Source of the DNA: an uncultured Ruminococcus sp.
Lineage (GTDB): Bacteria > Bacillota > Clostridia > Oscillospirales > Ruminococcaceae
Reading direction: 5' to 3'
Length of the DNA: 6,328 nucleotides
NCBI GenBank assembly: GCA_946612185.1
Contig: CAMOEP010000144.1
Location: 1 to 6,328, forward strand
Below the pieces are notes generated by a model. That model had not been told where the DNA came from, searched no databases, and worked only from the letters and a program-made list of their open reading frames with translations. The translations under genes were made by a program, and so were the position numbers. Of this stretch, positions 1-6,282 are shown piece by piece (within the stretch, counting starts at the first letter, position 1; each line of letters opens with the position of its first letter).

Positions 1-422
1 GAAGGAGAGTTGAGGAAGCCGTTTCTTGACATTCTCAGTGAAAGCTCCTTGAAAGCTGCGCCCAGGCTGGTAACGCCGCTTGCACGCAGTCTTGCCCACT
101 CGAACTCCTCGATCGGGATAGGTGCGGAATACATCCATCTTACGTCTGTAGAGAAGGTAAGAACGGCTACCTTTACTTCGGTATCAGCCTCACCGACTCT
201 GCGGATCTCAGGGATAAGCTCCTCCATAACGGTATTAAGCTCGCCCATCTTTTTGCCCTTCATACTTCCCGAAGTATCGATCAGGAAGAATATAACCAGG
301 CTCTTTCTTGAAACACCAGTAGCGCTAAGGGGGTCGTCATCAAAATCAAGCAGGCTGTCCTTTTCGCCGGCTGTATTCTCTGTGCCCTTAACTGCGCCTT
401 CAGTCATGTTCTCATTACTCAT
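1..422 (-). CDS. TerY-like von Willebrand factor A (VWA) domain protein, 3' end outside the window
   Basis: This is the first 140 codons of a minus-strand gene that continues past coordinate 1. I translated it by hand from the ATG at 422-420. Residues 1-38 are a polar, acidic extension (with DFDDD at about 26-30) and no signal peptide, so the protein is probably cytosolic. The VWA domain begins near residue 40 with a hydrophobic strand leading into DTSGSM (49-54), the DxSxS part of the metal-ion-dependent adhesion site. GVTSLG (116-121) supplies the MIDAS threonine, T118. The last MIDAS aspartate should lie beyond the window. The order of motifs resembles TerY-type VWA proteins, which are thought to act as metal-dependent adaptors beside protein kinases and PP2C phosphatases. 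A Shine-Dalgarno AAAGGAT lies at 440-434, 11 nt before the ATG. The 44-nt gap to the upstream kinase gene, with no terminator, suggests co-transcription. A start at M6 is possible but less well spaced. Confidence 0.9.
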   Translation of the reverse strand, partial: MSNENMTEGAVKGTENTAGEKDSLLDFDDDPLSATGVSRKSLVIFFLIDTSGSMKGKKMGELNTVMEELIPEIRRVGEADTEVKVAVLTFSTDVRWMYSAPIPIEEFEWARLRASGVTSLGAAFKELSLRMSRNGFLNSP

Positions 423-466
423 AAATTACATACATCCTTTCAGTTTGCTGCAATATGTTAAGCCAT

Positions 467-1810
467 TTATATTTCGGCAGTTATCCCTCCGAAATCGATC
501 TGTAGACCCTGCCAAATGGGGAATCCCTTTCCGGGAGCTATGTCATAGAATTTACCGTCAGGCATCTTGACCTTCCAGTTTCTGTCGGAGCTGTTCTTGA
601 TACCCAGCACGCCGGGTTTCAGCTTATTCTCCACCAGTTCGCCAGCCACGGTCATGAATTCCTCTGACTCAGGGTCGATCTCGCACTCATAGAACTTGCA
701 GCCCAGGTAAAGGGGCATACGGGTCTTACGGTTGCTGAATCCGAGAGTAGCGAATTCCATACCGCACTTGGGGCATTTGAAGGTCTTATAGTCAGGTCTT
801 TCAAACATAGACGAGAAATTAGTCCTTCCGCAGCCGCAGGTGATGATCTCTGAACGGAGTCTGATGAAAAGCTTCTGCCATTCATTCTCGATGATGCGCT
901 TTGAGGGGTCGCTTATACCAACGGTAAAGGACTTCACGAAAGCGTCCTTGATGTAGTCCGGATAGATTCTCCAGAACTTGATAACATTGTCGTGGATACC
1001 TCTTACAGGGCGGTTTGAAGCGTCGTTAGGGTCATATACGAACACAGCGTCCTGACCGTAGTGACGAAGCTCCGAAGACTCTGTAAGGCAAACGTCTCTT
1101 ACGACCTTTTCGCCTTCCATAGGGTCGCCTCTGAAAAGGAGTTTAAAGAGGACAACGGCGAGGGAGTACTTATCGGTCTGCACATTAGGCTGAGCGATAC
1201 CTCTTACAACCTCAGGTGCCATATATCCCGGCTTACCGCCGATACCGAAGTTGCTGCCGTCAGGGGCGATATTATCACAGTCGCAGACCAGAACAGCGCC
1301 GGTATTAACGTTTATGAAGAAACCGCCGTCGTTAAGGTCCTGGTAACTCTTTCCGGCTCTGTGGAGCTGACGGAAGGAGTTAACAATATTTATGACCGCA
1401 GTGATCATAGCGGTAAGGCTCGTAAAGCGGACAGGTCTTTTGGTAGCCCTGCCGGTAAGCGGGTCGATCTCCAGCTTGTAGGTATTGAGGATATCGACGA
1501 AGGAATCAAATCCTTCAGGCTTTAAGTCCATTATGTATCCGAATGTACCGTCCTCAGCCTCTTTAGTGAGGTACTTAGGCCACAGGAACTTATTGTTCGG
1601 CGGACCGTCGGAGATATTCTTCTTCAGGTTCTTGTGGAATTCCTTGGGCTTTTTCATCTTGTCGATGTCATACCACTTCAGCGCCCACTTCTGACCGTTG
1701 AAACGGACGAGGTAAACAGTACCCTGACCACCGCTTCCGATAACGCTCAAAACCTTGGCCTTTCCGCCGAATTCCATTTCGACTTCCTGACCGATCTCAA
1801 GTTCTGTCAT
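467..1810 (-). CDS. divergent Ser/Thr protein kinase with C-terminal zinc ribbon (TerY-P-type kinase)
   Basis: This is a 447-residue cytosolic protein kinase homologue. Visible motifs are the glycine-rich loop GSGGQG (25-30), the ATP-anchoring lysine K45 in WALKWY, the catalytic loop YQDLND (156-161) with D158 in place of HRDLK, and CDCDN (176-180) with D177 in the DFG position. Further on are GYMAPE (195-200, the APE motif) and D213 in the helix F region. No obvious helix C glutamate is seen. Instead there is NLKKNISDGPP followed by FLWP (61-78), a pattern I associate with TerY-linked kinases. The usual catalytic-loop Asn position holds G163. After the kinase fold come C325, C327, C346 and C349, a zinc ribbon, then a strand-rich tail of about 60 residues (385-447) of unknown role. 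The start is supported by AAAGGAT at 1826-1820, 9 nt upstream, the same motif used by the downstream VWA gene. It follows the LRR gene by 63 nt with no terminator, so the three genes probably form one operon. Activity is uncertain because of the G163 substitution. Confidence 0.93.
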   Translation of the reverse strand: MTELEIGQEVEMEFGGKAKVLSVIGSGGQGTVYLVRFNGQKWALKWYDIDKMKKPKEFHKNLKKNISDGPPNNKFLWPKYLTKEAEDGTFGYIMDLKPEGFDSFVDILNTYKLEIDPLTGRATKRPVRFTSLTAMITAVINIVNSFRQLHRAGKSYQDLNDGGFFINVNTGAVLVCDCDNIAPDGSNFGIGGKPGYMAPEVVRGIAQPNVQTDKYSLAVVLFKLLFRGDPMEGEKVVRDVCLTESSELRHYGQDAVFVYDPNDASNRPVRGIHDNVIKFWRIYPDYIKDAFVKSFTVGISDPSKRIIENEWQKLFIRLRSEIITCGCGRTNFSSMFERPDYKTFKCPKCGMEFATLGFSNRKTRMPLYLGCKFYECEIDPESEEFMTVAGELVENKLKPGVLGIKNSSDRNWKVKMPDGKFYDIAPGKGFPIWQGLQIDFGGITAEI

Positions 1811-1873
1811 AATCTATTCATCCTTTCACCATTAATACTTTGCGCTATTGCAAGACATAGCCGTTACCGGCGG

Positions 1874-2902
1874 TCAGACCTCATCCAATGAGGTCACTAA
1901 AACGTACTGGATACCGTTGACCATGCAGTACTTATGAACGTAGGAGTTCTCGAAGCAGTGTATCACAAGCTGCTGGCAGCCGGTGAAGGCGTTAGCGTCG
2001 ATGAACTTTACGCTGTCAGGCAGATAAAGCTTTCTGAGCTTTTCGCAGCCTGCAAAAGCCTCAGCGCCGATACTGCTGACGGTATCGGGTATTTCTATAG
2101 TTTCCAGAGATGTGCAGAAGGAGAACGTACTGTCCTCGATCTCCAGCACTCCGGCAGGTATTTTTACCATAGCCAGTTTAGCGCACTGACTGAAAGCGCC
2201 CTGTCTTATAAGCTTCAGCGATTCAGGGAGGTCAAGACCACGCAGTCTCTTACATGATGAGAAAGCGTAATCGCTGATAGCCAGCAGGCTTGAGGGCAGC
2301 TGAACGGTTCTGAGTGAACCGAATCCGTCGAAGCAGAAGCTTTCGATCCTTGTAACGCCCTCTGGTATCTCTATATTGCTTCGCAGTCTGAATCTTACTG
2401 CATCCATAGGTCTGAACACCTTAGCGTCGATATTGACGTTTCCGGGCTTCTTTTCCGGCTCTGGTGCAGGTTCTTCATCGTCGGGCAGTTCCTTCAAGGG
2501 AGATTCATACGGCCAGCAAAGCAGATAAGTGAAGCAGGCGATAACGAACTCCGTAGCATTCTCGGAGAGGAAGATATCGCTGAGCATATAGCTCTTGGCT
2601 TTCATAATGGCGATCTCACGGTTCTCCTCATTCAGGAGCATATTGAAAACGCCGCTCATGTACATATTCGCCAGCAGTCTGCGCTCCTTATCATGATCGG
2701 GCACATGGTCGTAGAGCAGTCCGACGAACTTTTTCTTATCCATGATCGTTTTAGGACCGTTGTCCACCACAATGGCTCTCAGTTCATGCTGAAACTCCAT
2801 TGTATTCTCAAAGCCCGCAATTATCTGAGGAACGGGCGCTCCACAATTCGGGCAGGCGATATAATGGGCTTTAAGATCGCCTCCGCACTTTTCGCACTGC
2901 AT
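1874..2902 (-). CDS. zinc-ribbon protein with BspA-type (LRR_5) leucine-rich repeats
   Basis: The 342-residue product starts directly with a zinc ribbon (C3, C6, C17, C20). Residues about 38-130 look all-helical and contain a segment beginning DNGPKTIMDKKKFVGLLYD. They resemble a helical module I recall from Firmicute signalling proteins, but I cannot name the family with certainty. An acidic, proline-rich linker (about 138-152) leads to six consecutive repeats of exactly 23 residues. They start at 178, 201, 224, 247, 270 and 293, each following the pattern of IP or LP, a short variable stretch, I, AF, C, L. A cap-like end (about 315-335) closes the array. BspA-type repeats are usually found on secreted proteins, but there is no signal peptide, membrane segment or sortase signal here. 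This suggests an intracellular protein-binding scaffold. The start is fixed by a perfect AGGAGG at 2914-2909, 6 nt before the ATG. It is the first gene after promoter P2 and leads into the kinase and VWA genes. Confidence 0.92.
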   Translation of the reverse strand: MQCEKCGGDLKAHYIACPNCGAPVPQIIAGFENTMEFQHELRAIVVDNGPKTIMDKKKFVGLLYDHVPDHDKERRLLANMYMSGVFNMLLNEENREIAIMKAKSYMLSDIFLSENATEFVIACFTYLLCWPYESPLKELPDDEEPAPEPEKKPGNVNIDAKVFRPMDAVRFRLRSNIEIPEGVTRIESFCFDGFGSLRTVQLPSSLLAISDYAFSSCKRLRGLDLPESLKLIRQGAFSQCAKLAMVKIPAGVLEIEDSTFSFCTSLETIEIPDTVSSIGAEAFAGCEKLRKLYLPDSVKFIDANAFTGCQQLVIHCFENSYVHKYCMVNGIQYVLVTSLDEV

Positions 2903-2988
2903 ACTTTCCCTCCTGACTTGTTTTAGCAGATATATAGTAAAAAGTAATATTTATATGGCAGCCGGACTGCACAGATGCAGCACAGCAT

Positions 2989-3024
2989 AGTGTTACAAGT
3001 AGGTATTATAAATATTATAACACT
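2989..3024. promoter_or_regulatory. operator-like inverted repeat over the P2 -10 box and start site
   Basis: Read on the plus strand, the arm AGTGTTACAA at 2989-2998 is the reverse complement, with one mismatch, of TTATAACACT at 3015-3024. The spacer is 16 nt. One arm covers most of the P2 -10 box and the other lies just downstream of the expected start site, so a bound dimeric repressor could block initiation. A second AT-rich inverted repeat, arms 2946-2955 and 3007-3016 (10 bp, perfect), overlaps the same area but is low in complexity. No known regulator motif was recognised. Confidence 0.35.
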
Positions 3025-3042
3025 TTTCCTGCTGCTTGTCAA
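3014..3042 (-). promoter_or_regulatory. sigma-A promoter P2 of the LRR-kinase-VWA operon
   Basis: On the minus strand TTGACA (3042-3037) and TATAAT (3019-3014) are both perfect consensus hexamers separated by exactly 17 nt. Transcription should begin near 3007, giving a leader of about 105 nt before the LRR gene ATG at 2902. The leader contains small competing hairpins at 2958-2980. The rest of the intergenic region, 3043-3181, holds short imperfect dyads but no hairpin followed by a U-tract. I therefore see no convincing intrinsic terminator for the upstream hydrogenase gene, and some read-through into this operon is possible. Confidence 0.85.
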
Positions 3043-3181
3043 GGGAATCACTGATTAAATGGCGTATCACGCAAATCAATTTAACATTTACCGTCACATT
3101 GTACAGAAATTCACATGACGTTGGCTGTGAAAATTTCCATACGATACGATTTTTGAGCATCAGTCTCCCCAAAGCGGCTGA

Positions 3182-4894
3182 TTATTGCTTGCTGCTTGCT
3201 GCCACCTTGTCCACACGAGTCTCGCTGGTCTTTTCAAGGACTTCATTCAGACCCTTGATAAGGTCACGGAACTCACTGATAGACTTGTTGATAGCGCTGG
3301 AATTCTCAGAAGTAACTGTAACATTCTCGTCCAGGTCGCTGAAAGCGTCGATAGTCATTTTCAGGATACTGATAAGCTGGTTAACGCTTTCCTCGTCCAT
3401 AGTCGGGTTATCCGAGCAGAACTCAACGATATTCTGGAGCAGATCCTTAACAACAGCCGCTCTCTCGCTTGTAGCGTGGGTAGACTGGTCGATACCTGTA
3501 ACGCTCTTGTTGATAGTTGTGATACCGTCCTTGAGCTTATCGGAAAGTGCGAGACATTCAGCAGCGATCTCTGACAGCTTCTCATGCTGGAGAGTGAGGG
3601 CGGAGTGTCTTGCCAGGAGAACGGATTTTGCGTGTACTATGCAGTTATCAGGGGTATTAAGACCTCTGTAGATAGCGATAGCCATATCACGGCACGTCTT
3701 GTGTCCGCAGGCGTGGCAGTCGTACTTTCTCTCATCAGCAGTATGCATACCCATTTTCTCGAATATGGGATCAAGCTGCTTGTCCGTAGGGATAGGAGAA
3801 GGAGTAGACGGCTTATAGCTTCTGAGGAAGTCGGAAAGACGCAGATCCTCGTCGAAGCGCTTGAACAGCTTATCGTCACCTCTGCCCATAAATCCGGACT
3901 TGCGGCGGTTCTTAGCTTCTCTTTCGATAAGGCGCATAGTAGCCATAACGTCGAAGGAAGTCTGAGTAGAAGCTGTAGCAGGGCCCAGGTTGCAGCCGAA
4001 CTCACATGAGAGAACGTCGTACACCTGAGGGTGCTTAGTTTCGGACATTCTTGCGTACATATCTATCTCCGGGAACACCTTGGTAACGCCCTCGGAAGTA
4101 GCGATATTCAGTTCAGGGTCATGAGCCCAGAGGTTGTCACGCAGACCGCCGGGACGTGAGAAAATGCTTCCAAGCTGACCCTGCTGGTCGTCAAACTTAT
4201 ACTCAAAATCCTCACCGCTGTCGGAAGCGATATTAATACCGTTGCGCTCGAAGTAGCTCATAAGCTTCTCGATAGTAACGTTGTAGTCCACCAGACCTGT
4301 ATCCATAAACTCAGCCTTTGCAGCGATACATGGAGTCAGTGCAGCGATAGGATTAGTGCGGCGCAGGTACTTCTTGATATAAGTAGCGCTGCATGAGATA
4401 GGACTCTGGATAGGTGAGAGATTTTTCAGCAGCTTAGGCTGATACATCTCGATATACTTAACGATAGCCGAGCAGGGCTGAGTTATGATATTGCCTATCT
4501 TGCCCTGTTCAATAGTTCTCAGGTGAGCCCATGTGCATATATCAGCACCCAGGGCAGCATCGTAAACCGTACAGCCCTGACCCTTGAACCAGTCCAGCAC
4601 GCCCTTCCACTTGAGTGGGAGGACAGCCTTGATAGCAGGACTGACGATGAGGATTATCTTCTCCCTGATGAGTCTTGACATACATTCCTCGGTATCGTCG
4701 ATGAAATCTCTTGCGCCGTGGTTGCACGCCTTGATGCACGCACCGCAGGCGATACAGCGCTCCGGGTCAACGCTTGTGACAAATCTTCCGTCATTGAGCT
4801 GCCTTGTGATATTAGCTTCCGGAGCCGGGCAGGTTCTTACGCAGGCATTGCACCCCACACACTTTTCCGGCTTGACAATAATAAGTTCATTCAT
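3182..4894 (-). CDS. sensory-type [FeFe]-hydrogenase homologue (HydS-like, group C type) with helical output region
   Basis: The 570-residue product has four visible parts. First, two 4Fe-4S ferredoxin motifs (C12, C15, C18, C22 and C47, C50, C53, C57). Second, an H-cluster domain of about 75-310 with TQPCSA (C141), TPCIAAKAE (C189) and SCEFGCNLG (C297, C301), which supply the four expected cysteine ligands. Third, a CxxC-GxxxC-type Fe-S motif at C393, C396, C401 and C418. Fourth, a helical region, about 425-560, with no membrane segment. In catalytic enzymes the first motif reads TSCCP. Here the proton-relay cysteine is Pro140, as in sensory homologues known to change signalling state with H2 or redox. 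Sensory relatives carry PAS, PP2C, kinase or chemotaxis-type outputs, but I recognise none here. The start at 4894 has AGGAG (4909-4905) 10 nt upstream. The gene lies 20 nt after the DivIVA-like gene, so the two are almost certainly co-transcribed from P1. Confidence 0.9.
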   Translation of the reverse strand: MNELIIVKPEKCVGCNACVRTCPAPEANITRQLNDGRFVTSVDPERCIACGACIKACNHGARDFIDDTEECMSRLIREKIILIVSPAIKAVLPLKWKGVLDWFKGQGCTVYDAALGADICTWAHLRTIEQGKIGNIITQPCSAIVKYIEMYQPKLLKNLSPIQSPISCSATYIKKYLRRTNPIAALTPCIAAKAEFMDTGLVDYNVTIEKLMSYFERNGINIASDSGEDFEYKFDDQQGQLGSIFSRPGGLRDNLWAHDPELNIATSEGVTKVFPEIDMYARMSETKHPQVYDVLSCEFGCNLGPATASTQTSFDVMATMRLIEREAKNRRKSGFMGRGDDKLFKRFDEDLRLSDFLRSYKPSTPSPIPTDKQLDPIFEKMGMHTADERKYDCHACGHKTCRDMAIAIYRGLNTPDNCIVHAKSVLLARHSALTLQHEKLSEIAAECLALSDKLKDGITTINKSVTGIDQSTHATSERAAVVKDLLQNIVEFCSDNPTMDEESVNQLISILKMTIDAFSDLDENVTVTSENSSAINKSISEFRDLIKGLNEVLEKTSETRVDKVAASSKQ

Positions 4895-4914
4895 ATACTA
4901 ATAACTCCTATGGA

Positions 4915-6126
4915 TTATTTCTTTTTCTTCAAAGCTTCTGCCTGAGCCGCCAGAGCAGCCAGGTCTACCTTACCCTTTTTAGGCTGCTGACCATTATCAG
5001 CAGATGGTTTTCCATTCTGACCATGATTATCCTTGCCGGACTGCTGACCCTGTTTATGGGTCTGCTGCTGAGCGGCAGGCTTCTGAGAGGACTGCTGAGG
5101 AGCGTCTTTATGGTCATTGGCTGGCTTTTTAGGTTCTTCCTTTTTAGCTTCTGGCTTAGCATCGGCTTTTTCCGGAGCTTTCTCCGCAGCAGGTGCAGTG
5201 GTTTTGGGTTTAGTAAGTGAAGCTGCCATCTGCTGGAGTTTTTCCAGACTGCTCTTACGCTTCTGTCTCTGTTCGTCGTCCTCGGCAGCCAGAGCGGAGG
5301 GAGCGTCCTCAGGGTAATCCGGGAGTACCATTTCAGGATTTCTGAAACGTGGGGTATTGCCTTCTGTCAGCTTCTTTGTAGTTTGTGTGAGGAGCATCTG
5401 AGCGTCAGCAAGCTGAGCCATGCCAGACTCGCCAAAGTCGATAAGAGCGTCCCAGATAGAATTGATCCTTGCGGTCATGCCCTTAACGTCGTCGAGCATG
5501 ATAGAGCGAAGGTTATCGGTAGAAACTTCCATAGCACTTGCATCGTTCATAGCGTCAGCTACGATCTCGGCAGCTTTTTTCTCCGCATCGTTGATTATCC
5601 TGAGAGCCTCACCGTTTGCGTACTCTATTGATTTATCGGCAGCTTTCCTGGAATTATCGTCCATTTCAGCCGCTTTCTGCTTAGCCATTTCAATAAGCAT
5701 ATCAGAAGATTTCTTAGCCTCGATAAAGACTGCGCTGAGGGCTTTAGCTTCATCGTCGGCAGTAAGGGCAGCCAGTTTTGTATCAGCTTCGATAAGTTTG
5801 TCGTTAAGCTGGCTTATCTGCTCATTCAGTGAAGCGATCTGTTCAGTGAGCCTTTTGTTTTCGCTTTCGGTCGCTTTCAGCTTGGTAGCGAGGGTATCGT
5901 TGCTTACCTGTACCTCTGTCAGGCGTTTTTGAGTATCTTCAAGGATTTTAGCCTGAGTATCGTCAACGTCCTCTCCCTGTCTGATCCCTTCAAGCTGCAT
6001 TTTAGCGGTACGGAGCTGTTGTCTGAGGGTAAAGACCTGGGAATCCAGACCTTCCAGCCGCCTGATGACATCAGCCTTGTCATAGCCGCCGAAAGCAACA
6101 GATTTTATGAACCTTGCTTCAGCCAT
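4915..6126 (-). CDS. DivIVA-like coiled-coil protein with disordered C-terminal tail
   Basis: The 403-residue protein begins with FIKSVAFGGYDKADVIRRLE (about 6-25), which resembles the DivIVA/GpsB N-terminal motif in which a Gly-Tyr turn precedes a helix. Residues about 27-125 are a long coiled coil rich in Q, L, E and K. Another helical stretch (about 126-255) is rich in A, K, D and E, as in DivIVA tails. From about 256 the sequence becomes proline-containing and then low complexity, rich in K, A, P and Q (about 305-385). It ends in a short amphipathic helix (387-400) and a lysine run. No signal peptide or membrane segment is seen. DivIVA proteins oligomerise and often mark curved membrane at poles or septa, so a scaffold role is plausible, but the partner is unknown. 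The start at 6126 is supported by AAGGAGG at 6142-6136, 9 nt upstream. It is the first gene of the operon containing the HydS-like gene. It is unlikely to be the housekeeping cell-division DivIVA because of its length, tail and context. Confidence 0.88.
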   Translation of the reverse strand: MAEARFIKSVAFGGYDKADVIRRLEGLDSQVFTLRQQLRTAKMQLEGIRQGEDVDDTQAKILEDTQKRLTEVQVSNDTLATKLKATESENKRLTEQIASLNEQISQLNDKLIEADTKLAALTADDEAKALSAVFIEAKKSSDMLIEMAKQKAAEMDDNSRKAADKSIEYANGEALRIINDAEKKAAEIVADAMNDASAMEVSTDNLRSIMLDDVKGMTARINSIWDALIDFGESGMAQLADAQMLLTQTTKKLTEGNTPRFRNPEMVLPDYPEDAPSALAAEDDEQRQKRKSSLEKLQQMAASLTKPKTTAPAAEKAPEKADAKPEAKKEEPKKPANDHKDAPQQSSQKPAAQQQTHKQGQQSGKDNHGQNGKPSADNGQQPKKGKVDLAALAAQAEALKKKK

Positions 6127-6200
6127 GTAATAAATCCTCCTTAGAATATGCTTAAACTATTTCTTAATTAGCAGAAAAACAGTTCTGCCGGATAGGGGAA

Positions 6201-6236
6201 ATAAAAGAAATATATAACGATATATAATTCTTTTAT
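6201..6236 (-). repeat. AT-rich hairpin in the leader of the DivIVA-HydS transcript
   Basis: The arms ATAAAAGAA (6201-6209) and TTCTTTTAT (6228-6236) are perfectly complementary. TATAT (6211-6215) can pair with ATATA (6220-6224) inside them, leaving a very short loop. Transcripts from P1, starting near 6247, would carry this hairpin close to the 5' end. On the minus strand a U-rich stretch and CCCC follow. It could stabilise the 5' end or cause pausing, but no riboswitch or known leader was recognised. Confidence 0.5.
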
Positions 6237-6253
6237 GAAATTATACCAATTTT

Positions 6254-6282
6254 ATTATACATCATGTGCATAATAAAGTCAA
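6254..6282 (-). promoter_or_regulatory. sigma-A promoter P1 of the DivIVA-HydS operon
   Basis: On the minus strand TTGACT (6282-6277, five of six consensus bases) and TATAAT (6259-6254, perfect) are separated by 17 nt. Transcription should start near 6247, giving a leader of about 120 nt before the ATG at 6126. The promoter lies inside the inverted-repeat-bounded element 6175-6316. A perfect 8-bp dyad, TTTATTAT (6251-6258) with ATAATAAA (6270-6277), reaches from the -10 box to the first base of the -35 box. It could be an operator, though its AT-richness makes chance similarity possible. Confidence 0.8.

Noticed and set aside
10..570. Plus-strand ORF of 186 codons
   Set aside because: It lies antisense to the VWA gene, the gap and the kinase end. 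The minus-strand reading has clear MIDAS motifs and a Shine-Dalgarno site, and this one has no recognisable domain.
1811..1873. Terminator or internal promoter between the LRR and kinase genes
   Set aside because: Only a 4-bp stem near 1860-1871 without a U-tract is visible, and the TTGCAA/TATTAA pair has a spacing of about 10 nt, too short for sigma-A.
2946..3016. Perfect 10-bp AT-only inverted repeat (2946-2955 and 3007-3016)
   Set aside because: It consists of A and T only in an AT-rich region and spans a probable start site, so chance is a good explanation. It is mentioned only beside the operator-like repeat.
3061..3138. Possible Rex or CRP/FNR-type operator near TGTTAA and TGTGA sequences
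   Set aside because: Only half-sites are present. No full palindrome matching TTGTTAA-N4-TTAACAA or TGTGA-N6-TCACA could be found.
3036..3671. Plus-strand ORF of 211 codons
   Set aside because: Antisense to the HydS-like C-terminus and across promoter P2. Its serine- and leucine-rich composition is what an antisense reading of helical coding sequence gives.
5420..5932. Plus-strand ORF of 170 codons with hydrophobic, membrane-like composition
   Set aside because: It is the antisense shadow of the DivIVA-like coiled coil. The Ala/Ser/Ile/Leu-rich pattern comes from complementing Ala/Glu/Lys/Asp codons.
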